Source of the DNA: Kuschelorhynchus macadamiae | Taxonomy: Eukaryota > Arthropoda > Insecta > Coleoptera > Curculionidae | Reading direction: 5' to 3' | Assembly: GCA_030620095.1 (NCBI GenBank) | Contig: JAUTXW010002103.1 | Location: 2,972,001 to 3,036,000 of the forward strand | Length of the DNA: 64,000 bases | Shown here: piece after piece, positions 1 to 9,879 of the stretch | How the letters are laid out: each line of letters starts with the position of its first letter | Numbering within the stretch: position 1 is the stretch's first letter | Made by a program: the position numbers and the translations under genes | Notes under the pieces: model-generated | What the model saw: only the letters and a program-made list of their open reading frames with translations | The model's database searches: none | What the model was told of the DNA's origin: nothing

Positions 1-403
1 AAAATACTCAATAATCAATTATTTATCTATGTCTTGTTTTAACGATCCAATATGATAATTCTTCGCTTCGTTTTTTAATTTGGGGTAGGGATCCAAAAAG
101 AAAAGTCAAGTATTCAAAAAAGTCTACGTTTCGCAATTTATTATTGCATCTTCAGGACACTAATAGACATACATAAAACGATATAGCTTTACAAGACATC
201 AACTCAATAAATAGTAAAGTAGAAAAAATGCTATACTGACTATGAAAAATAATATACTGACTGTGAAAATTTGACATAAAATAGTGAATTTTTTTTGGAA
301 ATTATTACATACAAAAACACATAAATTACAATAAATACATAACCAAATATTTTGATCTTTTTTAAACTCCAAGTTCTCAACCTCAGAGGCTCAAGTAACA
401 CGA
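1..403. other. AT-rich stretch with no gene seen
   Basis: No coding region is visible. At about 127-160 there is a short motif (ACGTTTCGC, then TGCATCTTCAG) that resembles one arm of the long hairpin at 58112-58297, so it may be half of a dispersed foldback repeat. The rest is simple AT-rich sequence leading into the LINE fragment that follows. Confidence 0.4.
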
Positions 404-1440
404 ATGAAATCCAGAGTTATGCTTTATGCATGCAGTGACTGTGCAAATAACGTCAAATCCCTTGGCAAAGACGTTGGTGGTGGATTGAAATCTCTTATCA
501 AGGATGTAACTAGTAATGTGTGTGCTACACTCTACAGTAAACTCACAATGTTTGATGATGTGAATTCATCTCTTCAAGACAAACTTGTAGCAAATTTTGA
601 TGATCTGAAATTAAATCTGAATGTTGTTACCAGCAGCGTTAATGAGCTTAAAACTACTTTTACCTCACTGGATAAATCTAGCACCACTGCAAGTGAAAAC
701 CTTTCAGATGTTAAAAAGACTACTATGGCATCTACTGTTTACGATAAAAAGCTAAATGAGCTGAAACGAAGTAATAAAAACTTGCATACTAAGCTACTCA
801 AACTTGAAAATGAGCTTTAGCTACTTACAGCAACATTGAATTCTATTACACCTACGTCAAACTTAGGACCTCCGCAAATCTCTTCTCAGATCCAACCTAC
901 CATTCAAAATTTACCCATGTCCATGAAGCATGGACCTAGGAGCTCTTATTCATCTAATGGTCTTCAACCCGCTGGTCAACAAAGATCCCAACGACCAGTC
1001 AACAACAACAACATGGAGCGCACATCAATGTCTAATCCAGTAGGAGTCTCAGAGCGCTCAAGTAACAAACCTGTAATAATCGGCACAGGTACCGACAGGG
1101 GTCTATTCTCTGCAGGCGAGAGGCGTCAGTGGCTGTATCTGGGTCGATGTGATCCAGATACAACTGAGAAACAGATTTCTGATTAGATAGAGAATCAACT
1201 ATCCATTTCTGATGTCAAATGTTCAGTATTGGACAAAAATCATGATGTGGTTTCATTTAAAATTGGAGTTAAAGAATCACTTTTGAAGGGCCTGCTTGAT
1301 CCTAACCTCTGCCGGCAGGCATTGCTGTTATGGATTTTCGTCCTCGCCGTATGGGCGCTAAAGCTTCCACAGCAAATTTTCAGAGGCGGGACAGAGACGA
1401 CCGGTCTCATTAGATCATGCCACCATCCTGTACCAAAATG
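404..1440 (+). pseudogene. LINE ORF1 relic (copy A, jockey/CR1-like)
   Basis: The 5' part encodes a coiled-coil-like, Ser/Thr/Asn-rich segment (404-820). A stop at 818-820 separates it from a second piece (836-1186) that ends in a conserved block with ERRQWLYLGRCDPDTTEKQ. After a stop near 1184 the same reading continues with VSFKIGVKESLLKGL at about 1250-1300. The last two blocks recur almost unchanged in the minus-strand LINE at 35315-38536, which shows that this is the nucleic-acid-binding ORF1 of the same LINE family. Several stops and frameshifts make it dead. The function in living elements is RNA binding during retrotransposition; this is family knowledge, not visible here. Confidence 0.75.
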
Positions 1441-2260
1441 CAAGAGGCTTAAATACCAAACTTAAACATACTTTTTGTGCTGTTCGTGCTGAAAATTACT
1501 CAGTAATTGCACTCACGGAAACCTGGCTTGATTGCAGTATCAATGATGCCGAATTTCTGGACTCTCGTTATACGGTTTATCGTACTGATAGGAGCAGTCA
1601 AAACAGTACTAAGAGCCGTGGAGGTGGGGTTCTTCTGGCAGTACATAATTGCGTTAAATCTCATCGCCTGGCAATTGGTGAAGCATCAGTGGAAGAAACG
1701 TGGGTGTCAGTGACATTGGGCGATTTGGTGTATTGTATTAGTTGTGTCTACATTTCACCTGCTAAGGATGTATTGCACTATGGAAACCACTTGAAATCCA
1801 TTGCTAGTGCCTGTGAAATGTTCGATAATGTGCTTGTTCTGGGCGATTATAATCTTTCTCAAATAATGTGGTCCACTAGTGAAGATTTTTCTGGTTACCT
1901 GGTAATGTTACGGCAACAAGAGAAATCTTATTATGTGATAATACTGCTTCTCTTGGCTTATCTCAATACAATGGGGTAACTAATGATCACAATTCAATCC
2001 TGGATTTATGTTTTGCCAACTTTGAGCCTGATTCAATTATAAAATCTGATGGTTTGGTACGTTGTGATCCTTATCACCCAGCTTTAGAGTTATACATACC
2101 AGTGAATAAAACTAACTATCTACAACCTCTGGATTATTTTTCCTATAACTTAAACGCTAATTTCGATTTAATTAATGAATATTTTCTTCGGTAGATTGGC
2201 AATCAATTATGTCAGAGGATCTAGATGTTACTGTCAATGAATTTTATTCTATACCCGATA
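1441..2260 (+). pseudogene. LINE ORF2 relic, AP endonuclease domain only (copy A)
   Basis: Reading across frames recovers the start of an apurinic-type endonuclease: ALTETWLDCSINDAEFLDS, a Gly-rich RGGGVLLAV loop, and VLVLGDYNLS, the usual acidic active-site block of LINE endonucleases. Homology to the 499-aa endonuclease/RT piece at 36563-38062 continues past 1980 (LGLSQYN, then ILDLCF) to about 2255 and then stops, before any reverse-transcriptase motif. It is therefore a 3'-truncated fragment with frameshifts near 1560 and 1690 and between 1975 and 2260. It directly follows the ORF1 relic in the same orientation. Confidence 0.8.
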
Positions 2261-3195
2261 TGTTTGAGATCCAATACCTGTGAGAAACTGTTCCTAGCTC
2301 GTACCTCTGACGAGTATTTCTTAACAACTCTAATATCTAGCATGGCTATCCATGGCACACAGTAAATAATTGATTATCCAGTATTTTTCTTAGTAATATT
2401 TAATTTTTGAGCTTATTCTTAATCCAATCGCAAAAAAGTTAGTACCATTAGATTCACAAAAAAAATCTCTTTTCAAAAAGTGCTTGTCTAAAAAGGGTCG
2501 TCATTTGAAAAAAAATAGTTAGACACACAAATTTGATTTTATCAACTTCACTTGTTCCCAGCTATCAGACTTATAATTAAAACTTAGCGATTGTATTATT
2601 CCGTCATCATTTCAGGTCCTTAGATTAATTTGCGTCCCGTCATGGCCACCTAGATGCAATTTAAAAAAATCAAGTAGGCGTAAAAAGTTTTTAAAATGAC
2701 ACATTCTGTTTCAGAATTGTCTCAGGAATCCAAAAATGTAAAAATATACAGAGTGTTCCATTTAAAAAATTGAAAGTGGAGTCATTTCCGGTGAAACAGG
2801 AAGTGACCAGAAAGTAAAAAATATGCGAAAACTCTCCTCTTTATGTACCATTTACCTACACCAAATTTCGTTTTGATACATCAAATACTTTAAAAGTTAT
2901 GGCCTATCTAATAGATTCGTTGACACCCGGTATAGAGGTGGAGGTCTCTGACAACGAATTGGATATCAGATTTTAAAATTTCAAAATGGCGGACTTAAAA
3001 TGGCCAGCATTCTTGTCAAAAAATTGTAAAATTCGTCTGAAAATATACACGGTGGCCCGTTTAGCTTGGGACACTACCTTATAACAGAACATATACGAGA
3101 TGGAGTGAAAAGTTGAATGCAAAAGTTAATTGGGGTAATTCGAGGGTTTAATTTATTTTAATTTCATATATCACTGTATTCCGGAGTCGACAGAT
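2261..3195. repeat. Non-coding repeat region with TACAGRGTGTTCC-type element ends
   Basis: No gene is visible. At 2747-2815 a TACAGAGTGTTCCATTTAAA motif is followed by a block with ATTTCCGGTGAAACAGGAAGTG. An inverted relative occurs at about 7855-7935 (CACTTCCGGTTTAACCGGAA then AACACCCTGTA). A second boundary-like motif, ACGGTGGCCCGTTTAGC, lies near 3051. These look like ends of Tc1/mariner-type or foldback elements, but no complete element can be bounded. Confidence 0.5.
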
Positions 3196-4100
3196 TGATC
3201 TTCAATGGTTCCGTGGCATCTGCATTCTTGGATGCAGGTGGCAAGAAGAAACCTTTTAAGAATAATATGCCAGGAAGACATTGGTACCCGTTTGTTTCTA
3301 CAACGACACAGTGAAATTATCTTGCGAACTCCTGAAGGGGTGAATCTGTCTCGACAAATGTCTCTGAGAAAGATATCAAAAATAGGTTTGGCTAAATTGA
3401 GAATTATTTGTTGGAAAAGGGTTATGACAATATTCTTCAAGATCCGTCCATCCATCGATGGAGGTGACACCTGCTCCCAATTCTGTCTACAGCTCGGCAA
3501 AGTATTAGCTCCAGTAGGGACAAGAATGCGTATGAAGTGAGCATGAGTGACGAAAAGCAAAACCTGACACCTGACAGTTATGTTTACTTTCTCAGCGGCT
3601 GGAGAAATAAACCATTGATACTGTTTCCTAATTAAAGGTTGTCCAAAACGGTAGCGCAAAGTGTTCCAGGAAAGTGAGGCATAGGCTTATCTGACAATGG
3701 GTAGATGAAGACAGATATTTTTATAGACTACACAAAAAATGTTCTATACCCACACTTGAAAAAAAATGAAACAACCTTTCCCATTATTCTTTTCTTGGAT
3801 GGCCATAAAAGTCACCAAACTTATCAATTTTCAATGCTTTATTCCGAATATCAGATTATTTTAGTATGTCTGTATCCAAACTCCACTAGAATAATACAGA
3901 CAGCCGAAGTATCATGCTTCAAAACACTCAAATCCGAGTGGAAAAAAAGTGTTCTTCTATAGCGGTAGGTAGAGAAGAATCGAAAGTTAAAAAGTTATTT
4001 ACAAATCCAGAAAAAGTCATGAATAAAATAAAAGGTCTATGTTTTTCATGTACCCTTAATATAACATTACTGATTGGCATTAAATGTCAAAAATGTACAT
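3196..4100 (+). pseudogene. pogo/jerky-type (CENP-B-like) DDE transposase relic
   Basis: Reading across frames on + gives the order expected of a jerky/pogo-type transposase. A CENP-B-type DNA-binding end is seen near 3275-3360 (HSEIILRTPEGVN). It is followed by VSEKDIKN and ENYLLEKGYDNILQDPS near 3360-3450, AQSVPGK and GLSDNG near 3658-3700, and an uninterrupted stretch 3705-3962 with ILFLDGHKSHQTYQ and LYPNSTRIIQTAEVSCF. The latter matches the DDE_1 pattern DGHxSH...LxPNxTxxLQPxD, although the third acidic position reads AEV here instead of the usual AD/LD. At least four frameshifts or stops make it non-functional. It ends just before the long inverted-repeat element. Confidence 0.8.
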
Positions 4101-4106
4101 ATTATG

Positions 4107-4754
4107 TACTGGGTAACGATTGAAAAAAGTAAATTTACGTCGAACAGGTACAATTTGGAAACAAACTGTTTATGCTATCGGATATATATGTAAATCGCGT
4201 TCATTCTAAAAATATTTTGAATTATACGGGGTGAGTCAAAAAAGTAGAACTACTAAAAGTTGTATTTTTTTAAATGGGACACCCTATATTTGACCTGATC
4301 TATAAATTCTACATCAAATTCTAACACTTTTTTATATAACATGTTATATGGCTATAATTACTACTTTCTTAAATATTTGGCTTTAAATGAAAAAAAAGAA
4401 AATAAATTTGATGCACATCTATGATTAGCAATATAACGCCTAGTTGTGCCACTAAAAATAAAATATTTTGCTTCGGCACAAAATAGGCATGGACTAAAGG
4501 ACTGCTTTCATAATATTGAAGATATTATATACAGGGTGTCCAAATTTAAATGCACAACTAACATATTTAAACCAATTTATTTCAGTTTTTTTAAATGGAA
4601 CCCCTGTATATTTTTATTTATTCTTTTTAAGCATAAAAAAATCTACAACTTTTATTACATATATTATATATCTATCTTCAATAATTTTCGAAATATTTTA
4701 AAATCCCCTTTTTTGCGTAATTTAGAAAATTACCAACTCGATCAAAGTAGCCAT
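4107..4754 (+). repeat. Left long inverted repeat of the 4.1-7.1 kb element
   Basis: This arm matches the reverse complement of 6480-7136 throughout, including GTAAATTTACGTCGAACA near 4128, TACGGGGTG near 4228, GGCACAACTAGGCGTTATA (read on the opposite strand) near 4433-4451, ATACAGGGTGTCC near 4530 and GCGTAATTTAGAAAAT near 4714. The open frame 4446-4769 is just this repeat and has a similar-looking partner in the other arm, so it is not treated as a gene. Confidence 0.8.
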
Positions 4755-4879
4755 AGTAGCTGTCAGTAAAACAAAAGTATTTAATGAATACAATAGTTTA
4801 TTATCTAAAATTAATCCAATGAAAATTTAGATAATATAATAATTTGTTAATAAAATTGCTTCAAAAAAAATGATCTAAT

Positions 4880-5130
4880 AACCTTAAGATTTTAACATCA
4901 GAATCTACAGTAAGCTAGACTACAAGAAAATATAAATATCATCCATTTTATATTACATTAAACCAAGAGTTACACGCTGAAGATTTTAAAATCCGTGTTA
5001 AGTTTTGTAACCCAATGATAAGGCGAGTAGGGCCATTTCCGAACTTTTTAGACAATAATATGTTTTTGGAATGAATCTTACATTTCAAAGTAAAGGATCC
5101 GTGAACTGGCATAATATTATAAATACTTAA
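4880..5130 (+). pseudogene. DUF4817/DDE_3-type transposase fragment, plus strand
   Basis: The plus strand reads ESTVS, then YKYHPFYITLNQELHAEDFK, then VKFCNPMIRR, followed across small breaks by LTFQSKGSVNWHN. These line up with YHPYHMELHQELQDEDFE, VNFCNLMIRR and ATFRSNGAVNRHN of the minus-strand transposase at 5316-6375. This is therefore a second, clearly diverged copy of the same central region in the opposite orientation, with several stops. It ends before the second catalytic aspartate. Confidence 0.7.
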
Positions 5131-5315
5131 AAATTGTGTTGAAAAAGGGGTCTACTCGTCTAGTTTGCAAATAAGTAAATACACTTCAATGAAGGAATAC
5201 ATTTCAATTTAGTTAGTCGAAAACTTTAATAGGTACTAATTTTTAAAGTTATACAGAAAAAAAACACTTATCAGACTAAAAAAAAATCGCTTTTAAAAGT
5301 TAATCAAATGCTTTC

Positions 5316-6375
5316 TTAGTTATATTTTAAAAGATGCTCAAATAAGCGTCCGCCTTCACGCATACACATGTTGAACCTTTTAATAATATTTTGCCTAGTT
5401 TTAACTAGCATGTCTAGTGATATAGTGGCGCATACATCCTTGATTCGTTCCTGCATATCCTCCCTTGCTGTAGGTGGTTGGGTGTAAACACGATCTTTAA
5501 TATAACCCCACAAGAAAAAATGTAATGGAGTTATATCGCAAGATCTGGGGGGCCATTCGATAAAACCGCTACGACTAATCCATTTGTGATTAAAATTAAC
5601 GTCCAAAAATTCACGAACGTCCCGATGGTAATGAGCAGGTGCACCGTCTGGCTGTAGCCACATGTCTCTTTTTTCTTCTATGCTGAGTGGTCTGAGAAGA
5701 ATAGGCAGCCCAACGTTCAAAAAATCTAAATATCTTTGTCCATTAAGTGGTTCATTAAGAAAATACGGACTTATAATATGGTTTCCAATGATTCCACACC
5801 AAACATTTAATGACCAGTGATTTTGATGTTGTACGTCTCGTACCCAGTGGGGATTTGTTATTGCATAATAATTCATATTATGCCTGTTTACAGCTCCATT
5901 GCTTCTAAATGTAGCTTCATCGGAAAACATGATATTCGCTAAAAAGTCCGGATATGCTTCTATTCGCCTTATCATTAAGTTGCAAAAATTAACACGCCTT
6001 TCAAAATCTTCATCCTGCAATTCTTGGTGTAATTCCATATGATATGGATGATATCATATGCTTACTGTAGATTGTGATGTCTCAGTTAAACTAACAAGTT
6101 GTCGACTACTTAAACTGGGATTTTCTTCTATATGAAGTAGAATTTCGAACTCTTTATCTTCATTTTGTAGCAATTTTATTGACAACTGTTCTCTTCGAAT
6201 ATGCCACATTGCCACTAGCATCAAATCTCTTCATGACATTTTGAAAGGCCACTTTAGAAGGCGCGCGTCGATCCGGATATTTTGCTTCATATAGCCTTTT
6301 GGCCAGAAGGCAATTTTTTTGAGCTTCACCCAATATATAGACCATATCTGTCATTTCATTTTGTGAAAAATTCAT
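5316..6375 (-). pseudogene. DUF4817/DDE_3-type transposase (IS630-Tc1-mariner), disrupted
   Basis: The N-terminal helix-turn-helix (DUF4817-like) starts MNFSQNEMTDMVYILGE with RLYEAKYPDRRAPS. A frameshift near 6160 is followed by ENPSLSSRQLVSLTETSQST, then an in-frame TGA. The catalytic half (5316-6038, 240 aa) is open: first Asp in MFSDEATF, second in WLQPDGAPAHY, third in RSCDITPLHFFLWG, with 36 residues between the second and third by my count. The family cuts and pastes DNA between TA sites. It lies inside long inverted repeats that must have been its substrate. The frameshift and stop make this copy inactive, but the intact C-terminal half suggests it is not very old. Confidence 0.85.
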
Positions 6376-6479
6376 TTTAAATTTGATGAGAATACGAAAG
6401 ACGAAATACAATGCACTAACAACAACACCTTTTTGATATTTCATACATTTAGTCGCCAGTTACTATAGACTATTTTTTC

Positions 6480-7136
6480 CATGGCTACTTTGATTGATCG
6501 AGTTGTTGATTTTCTAAATTACGCAAAAAAAGGAAATTTGAAAATATTTTGAAAACTATTGAAATAGGTATATAATATATTTAATAAGAGTTGTAGATTT
6601 TTTTATTCTTAAGAAGACTAAATAAAAATATACAGGGAGTTCCATTTAAAAAAACTGAAATAAATTGGTTTGAAAATGTTAAAGTTGGACATTTAAATTT
6701 GTACACCCTGTATGTGATATCTTCAATATTACGAAAGCAGTCTTTTATTCCATGCTTATTTTGTGCAGAAGCAAAATATTTTACTTTTAATGGCACAACT
6801 AGGCGTTATATTGCTAATCATAGATGTGCATCAAATTTAATTTTTTTTTGTTTAAACCTAAATATTTAAGAAAGTATCAATTTTAGCCATATAACATGTT
6901 ATACAAAAAAGTGTTAGAATTTTATGTAGAACTTAAAAATCAAGTCAAATATAGGGTGTCCCGTTTAAAAAATTACAACTTTTAGTTGCCCTACTTTTTT
7001 GACGCACCCCGTATAATTTATAATATTTTTAAAATGAGCACGACTTTCATATATATCCCACGGCATAAACAGTTTGTTTCCAGATTTTACATGTTCGACG
7101 TAAATTTACTTTTTCCAATCGTTGACTCACCCTGTA
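6480..7136 (-). repeat. Right long inverted repeat of the 4.1-7.1 kb element
   Basis: Inverted partner of 4107-4754. The outermost bases read CGATTGGAAAAAGTAAATT inward on the minus strand, and the terminus CACCCTGTA at 7128-7136 is better preserved than the left one. The arm begins with CATGGCTACTTTGATTG at 6480. It contains no independent gene. Confidence 0.8.
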
Positions 7137-8783
7137 CATTGTTAAAAAAATTAACTCTTCTGTGATTTTGTATCGTAAGTATCTGCCTAATTATTACCAA
7201 AACGTATAGTTCCTAATAAAATTCCATATTAGCTATAGTTTGTATAATGTTTGCTAAAGATTACCTAGGTAACATAAATGTACAATATTTGTTTTATATT
7301 ATTGCTTTTTAGTTGCTAGTTTATCTTTTGAATTTTTTGAGACCATCTTACTCGATAAAAAACATGTTGAACAATGTTTTTTTCTTGTAATAAAGGATGT
7401 TGCTAGTCACAAATGATGCTCAATAAGTTAGGTACCTATGTAGTAAGTAATCATTTTGAAAACAAAACAATATTTTTACTAGTGCCAATAAAAGGAACAG
7501 TATGTGCCAATCATGGGAAAAATGTAGTTTTGCTCGTTTTTAATTAATTTTGTCTTTGCCTTATAAATTTCAAGCAAGGTTTTTGTTCGTATTGGAAAAA
7601 TACACATTCAGCTACATTATGACATTTTTCAAAATAACATTTTCCAATGTTTACTTGATACATCTTTGGTTAGGCTACATGAATCTTAAAATTATTCTTG
7701 AAGTGCCAATCATTGGGGGTTTTACCCTATATATATATATATATACAGGGTTATTCACGCAACCCGTTCATTAAAAGTTTTTGATGATGCCATTTAGATA
7801 AAAATTTCAAATTTTGGGATTAAGGTAAGGTCAAGGGGTACTTCTTTTTTGAAATTTTTCAACTTCCTGTCACTTCCGGTTTAACCGGAAGTTGGTATCA
7901 ACTTGCTTATTTTAAATAGAACACCCTGTATTTTATGATATTTTTGGATTCTACGGAGAATTTTAATGCTATTTTATGTAGCATGTCCTATACCAAGGTT
8001 CAAGCTTTCTTAAGATACTTGACCTTGAACCAAAAATGAGCCTTCGGGGTACTAAATTTTAAAATATCATATTTTTGTAAGTTTTGAAGATATAATCTTC
8101 ATATTTTGCAGACGATCGGTAAATAATCTTAGGTTTCTATTTTTTTATTGAATTTGTCTATTTTTATACAGGGTGTCCTAAATTCAGCGGCAAACATTCA
8201 CATTTTCAAAGCCGCTAAAGTCCGTTTTTTTAAATGGAACACCCTATAACTTTATGCACTATCAAATGTAGAATTTAATTTTCTATCGAACTGTATTAAG
8301 GTTCCCTATACCTATTCGTAACCATTTTCGAAATAATCAGGTTTTTATTAAACTATCATATGTATTTGCTAAATGCTTACACCTTCCCATAGTAAGCCAT
8401 GGAAAAACAATTGTTGTGCTTTTCTATTCAACATGACAGCTGATTTGAAACTTTTAAATTAAAATAAAATAACACTCTAAAGCTGATATTCTCAATTTAT
8501 TTTATATTCGTGGACAATGTTACAAAATATCGGAGAGAACGTGCCATGTTTTTAATGAAAAACATCCTCATTTATCGCCAATGAACAAGAGAAAATTAAA
8601 GAGGATTGAAACGAAATTTTTTCGTTTCGGAAAAGTTAAAGTTATAAAAAATGTAATAAAATTGTTTACATTATTTTTAAGCATATCTACTAAGTTCGAG
8701 ACTGTTCTAAACTTGTTTTACTGAACTTAAAAATTATAGCAATCTAACAATCAACAATAAATAAATAAAATAATAAAATTGAA
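7137..8783. repeat. Non-coding region with several TACAGGGTG-type ends
   Basis: No gene is seen from 7137 to about 7720. A short (TA)n run at 7728-7743 leads into TACAGGGTTATTCACGC at 7743. Further ends appear as AACACCCTGTA near 7920, TACAGGGTGTCCTAAATTC at 8168 and AACACCCTATAAC near 8240. The section from 7743 on is probably the 3' end region of the element whose truncated transposase is at 8784-9200, plus nested relatives. Exact boundaries cannot be fixed by eye. Confidence 0.5.
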
Positions 8784-9200
8784 TTATAACAAATGTTCTA
8801 TATGATGTCCGTGTATTTGAAGACACATTTCAATTCTTCTTTGTACAGTTGCTGTGGCCCGTTGAATTTGTCCATTTTCTAATTCGGCAAAAGCTGTTCG
8901 TATACTGTCCAGTAAATCTTGATGGTTATTTACTGGGGAAGCACAGACTTTACCTTTGATAAATCCCCATAAATAAAAATCTAGGGGTGTTAAATCAGGC
9001 GATCGCGGGGGCCATTGGGACCAATCCAGCGATCTTCAAAAATTCGAGATAATTGGAGATAAACTGCAGCGGAATTATGTGCTGATTGGTATCTAATTGA
9101 TACCAATAATTTTGCAGCTCATCAATAGGAATTTCTTCTATAAATTCAGAAACCGTCCCTCGTAGAATTTCCAAATACTTATCACTGTTTAAATTGTCTT
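8784..9200 (-). pseudogene. DUF4817/DDE_3-type transposase, C-terminal half only
   Basis: On the minus strand the reading begins at the microsatellite edge with NSDKYLEILRGTVSEFIEEI. It passes the second catalytic region (YWYQLDTN, degraded from the usual WxQxDGAPAH), then after a frameshift gives IGPNGPRDRL (from WPPRSPDLTPLDF) and ends with IEMCLQIHGHHIEHLL followed by TAA. It is related to, but clearly different from, the transposase at 5316-6375. The 5' half is missing; the break coincides with the (TA)n run starting at 9206. Confidence 0.75.
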
Positions 9201-9205
9201 CATAA

Positions 9206-9298
9206 ATATATATATATATATATATATATTGAGAAAAAATGCCCAGAAATGTTCGTTTCTTCTATTTGTTACCCTAGAAAATTTTTTTCAAAATATTT

Positions 9299-9356
<58 letters not shown>
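9206..9356. repeat. Two (TA)n microsatellites
   Basis: (AT)n runs occupy 9206-9229 and 9303-9356. Each is followed by a similar flank (GAGAAAAAATGCCCAGAAAT and GGAAAAAATGCACAAATT), which suggests that the run and its flank were duplicated. They sit in the intron just before the TMF1 terminal exon. Confidence 0.9.
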
Positions 9357-9360
<4 letters not shown>

Positions 9361-9431
9361 AAAAATGCACAAATTCAGTACCCCTTTTCAAGTTTTATTA
9401 GAAATGAAATATATGAAATATTCGTTTTTAG

Positions 9432-9635
9432 GTTGAAGAATTGGAAGTTTTTAAAAACGAACATGTAAAACTAGGAGCAGAATTAGCATATTTGCGCCAA
9501 CAATATGACGCACTGTGCCAGCTTTATGGGGAAAAAGTAGAAGAAAATGAAGAACTAAAATTAGACTTGGTTGACGTAAAGCATATGTACAAAAGCCAAA
9601 TTGACGAATTATTGAGACAACTGAGAGAAAAGTAA
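9432..9635 (+). CDS. TMF1: TMF1 (TATA-element modulatory factor) homologue, last exon
   Basis: A splice acceptor (TTCGTTTTTAG, AG at 9430-9431) opens a phase-0 exon that encodes VEELEVFKNEHVKLG, then LRQQYDALCQLYGEKVEENE and ELKLDLVDVKHMYKSQIDE, and ends LLRQLREK before TAA. The block YGEKxEExEELxLDLxDVKxMYKxQIDELLRQ is what I recall as the extreme C-terminus of TMF1/ARA160, a coiled-coil Golgi protein that binds Rab6 and takes part in vesicle tethering. No earlier exon is recognised in the window; the intron upstream is filled with transposon relics, so the rest of the gene probably lies before position 1. TTG at 9441 is not a start. Identification rests on this one conserved block. Confidence 0.75.
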   Translation, partial: VEELEVFKNEHVKLGAELAYLRQQYDALCQLYGEKVEENEELKLDLVDVKHMYKSQIDELLRQLREK

Positions 9636-9868
9636 CGTGGGTTTGCCAATTGAAAAAAGTTACTGAATATAATTATTGGCAAGTCACTGGCATAAAGCAT
9701 TATATTGATTTGAAATCAGAGAATTACGCAGAAACTTAATTCTCAGGACACGAGAGCTAAATGGTGCAATAGAATATATTAATATTTTAAAAATAAATAT
9801 CAACCTCCAAGATAGAATTCATTCAGTACCATAATTCCAAGTTAAAACGTATTTTCTTTCTTTAAGAA

Positions 9869-9874
9869 AATAAA
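9869..9874 (+). promoter_or_regulatory. Candidate poly(A) signal of the TMF1 homologue
   Basis: AATAAA at 9869-9874 lies 234 bases after the stop codon; an earlier AATAAA occurs at 9792-9797. Either could define the 3' end of the transcript. A pyrimidine/GT-rich stretch (CTCTCTCTTTGGTTTG) follows the second one, as expected for a cleavage region. Confidence 0.45.
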
Positions 9875-9879
9875 TTAAT

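Larger units (their letters stand above)
4107..7136. mobile_element. Tc1/mariner-superfamily element with ~650-bp terminal inverted repeats
   Basis: The two ends are long inverted copies of one another (4107-4754 and 6480-7136), flush with TA at both outer edges, as expected for TA-target insertion. The right end starts (inward) TACAGGGTGAGTCAACG; the left end lost about six bases of this (TACTGGGTAACG). Inside lie a minus-strand DUF4817/DDE_3-type transposase (5316-6375) and, unexpectedly, a plus-strand fragment of a diverged relative (4880-5130). The arms themselves contain further TACAGGGTG-like or TACGGGGTG starts (4228, 4531, 6650, 7015), so the ends may be built from stacked or nested ends. 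The element is broken and not autonomous. Confidence 0.75.

Noticed and set aside
3171..3659. 162-aa minus-strand open frame
   Set aside because: It is the antisense shadow of the pogo/jerky-type relic. The plus strand gives the recognisable motifs in several frames.
4446..4769. Plus-strand open frame and its look-alike on the minus strand at 6581-6796
   Set aside because: They are two copies of the same inverted repeat arm (PLKIKYFASAQN against PLKVKYFASAQN), not genes.
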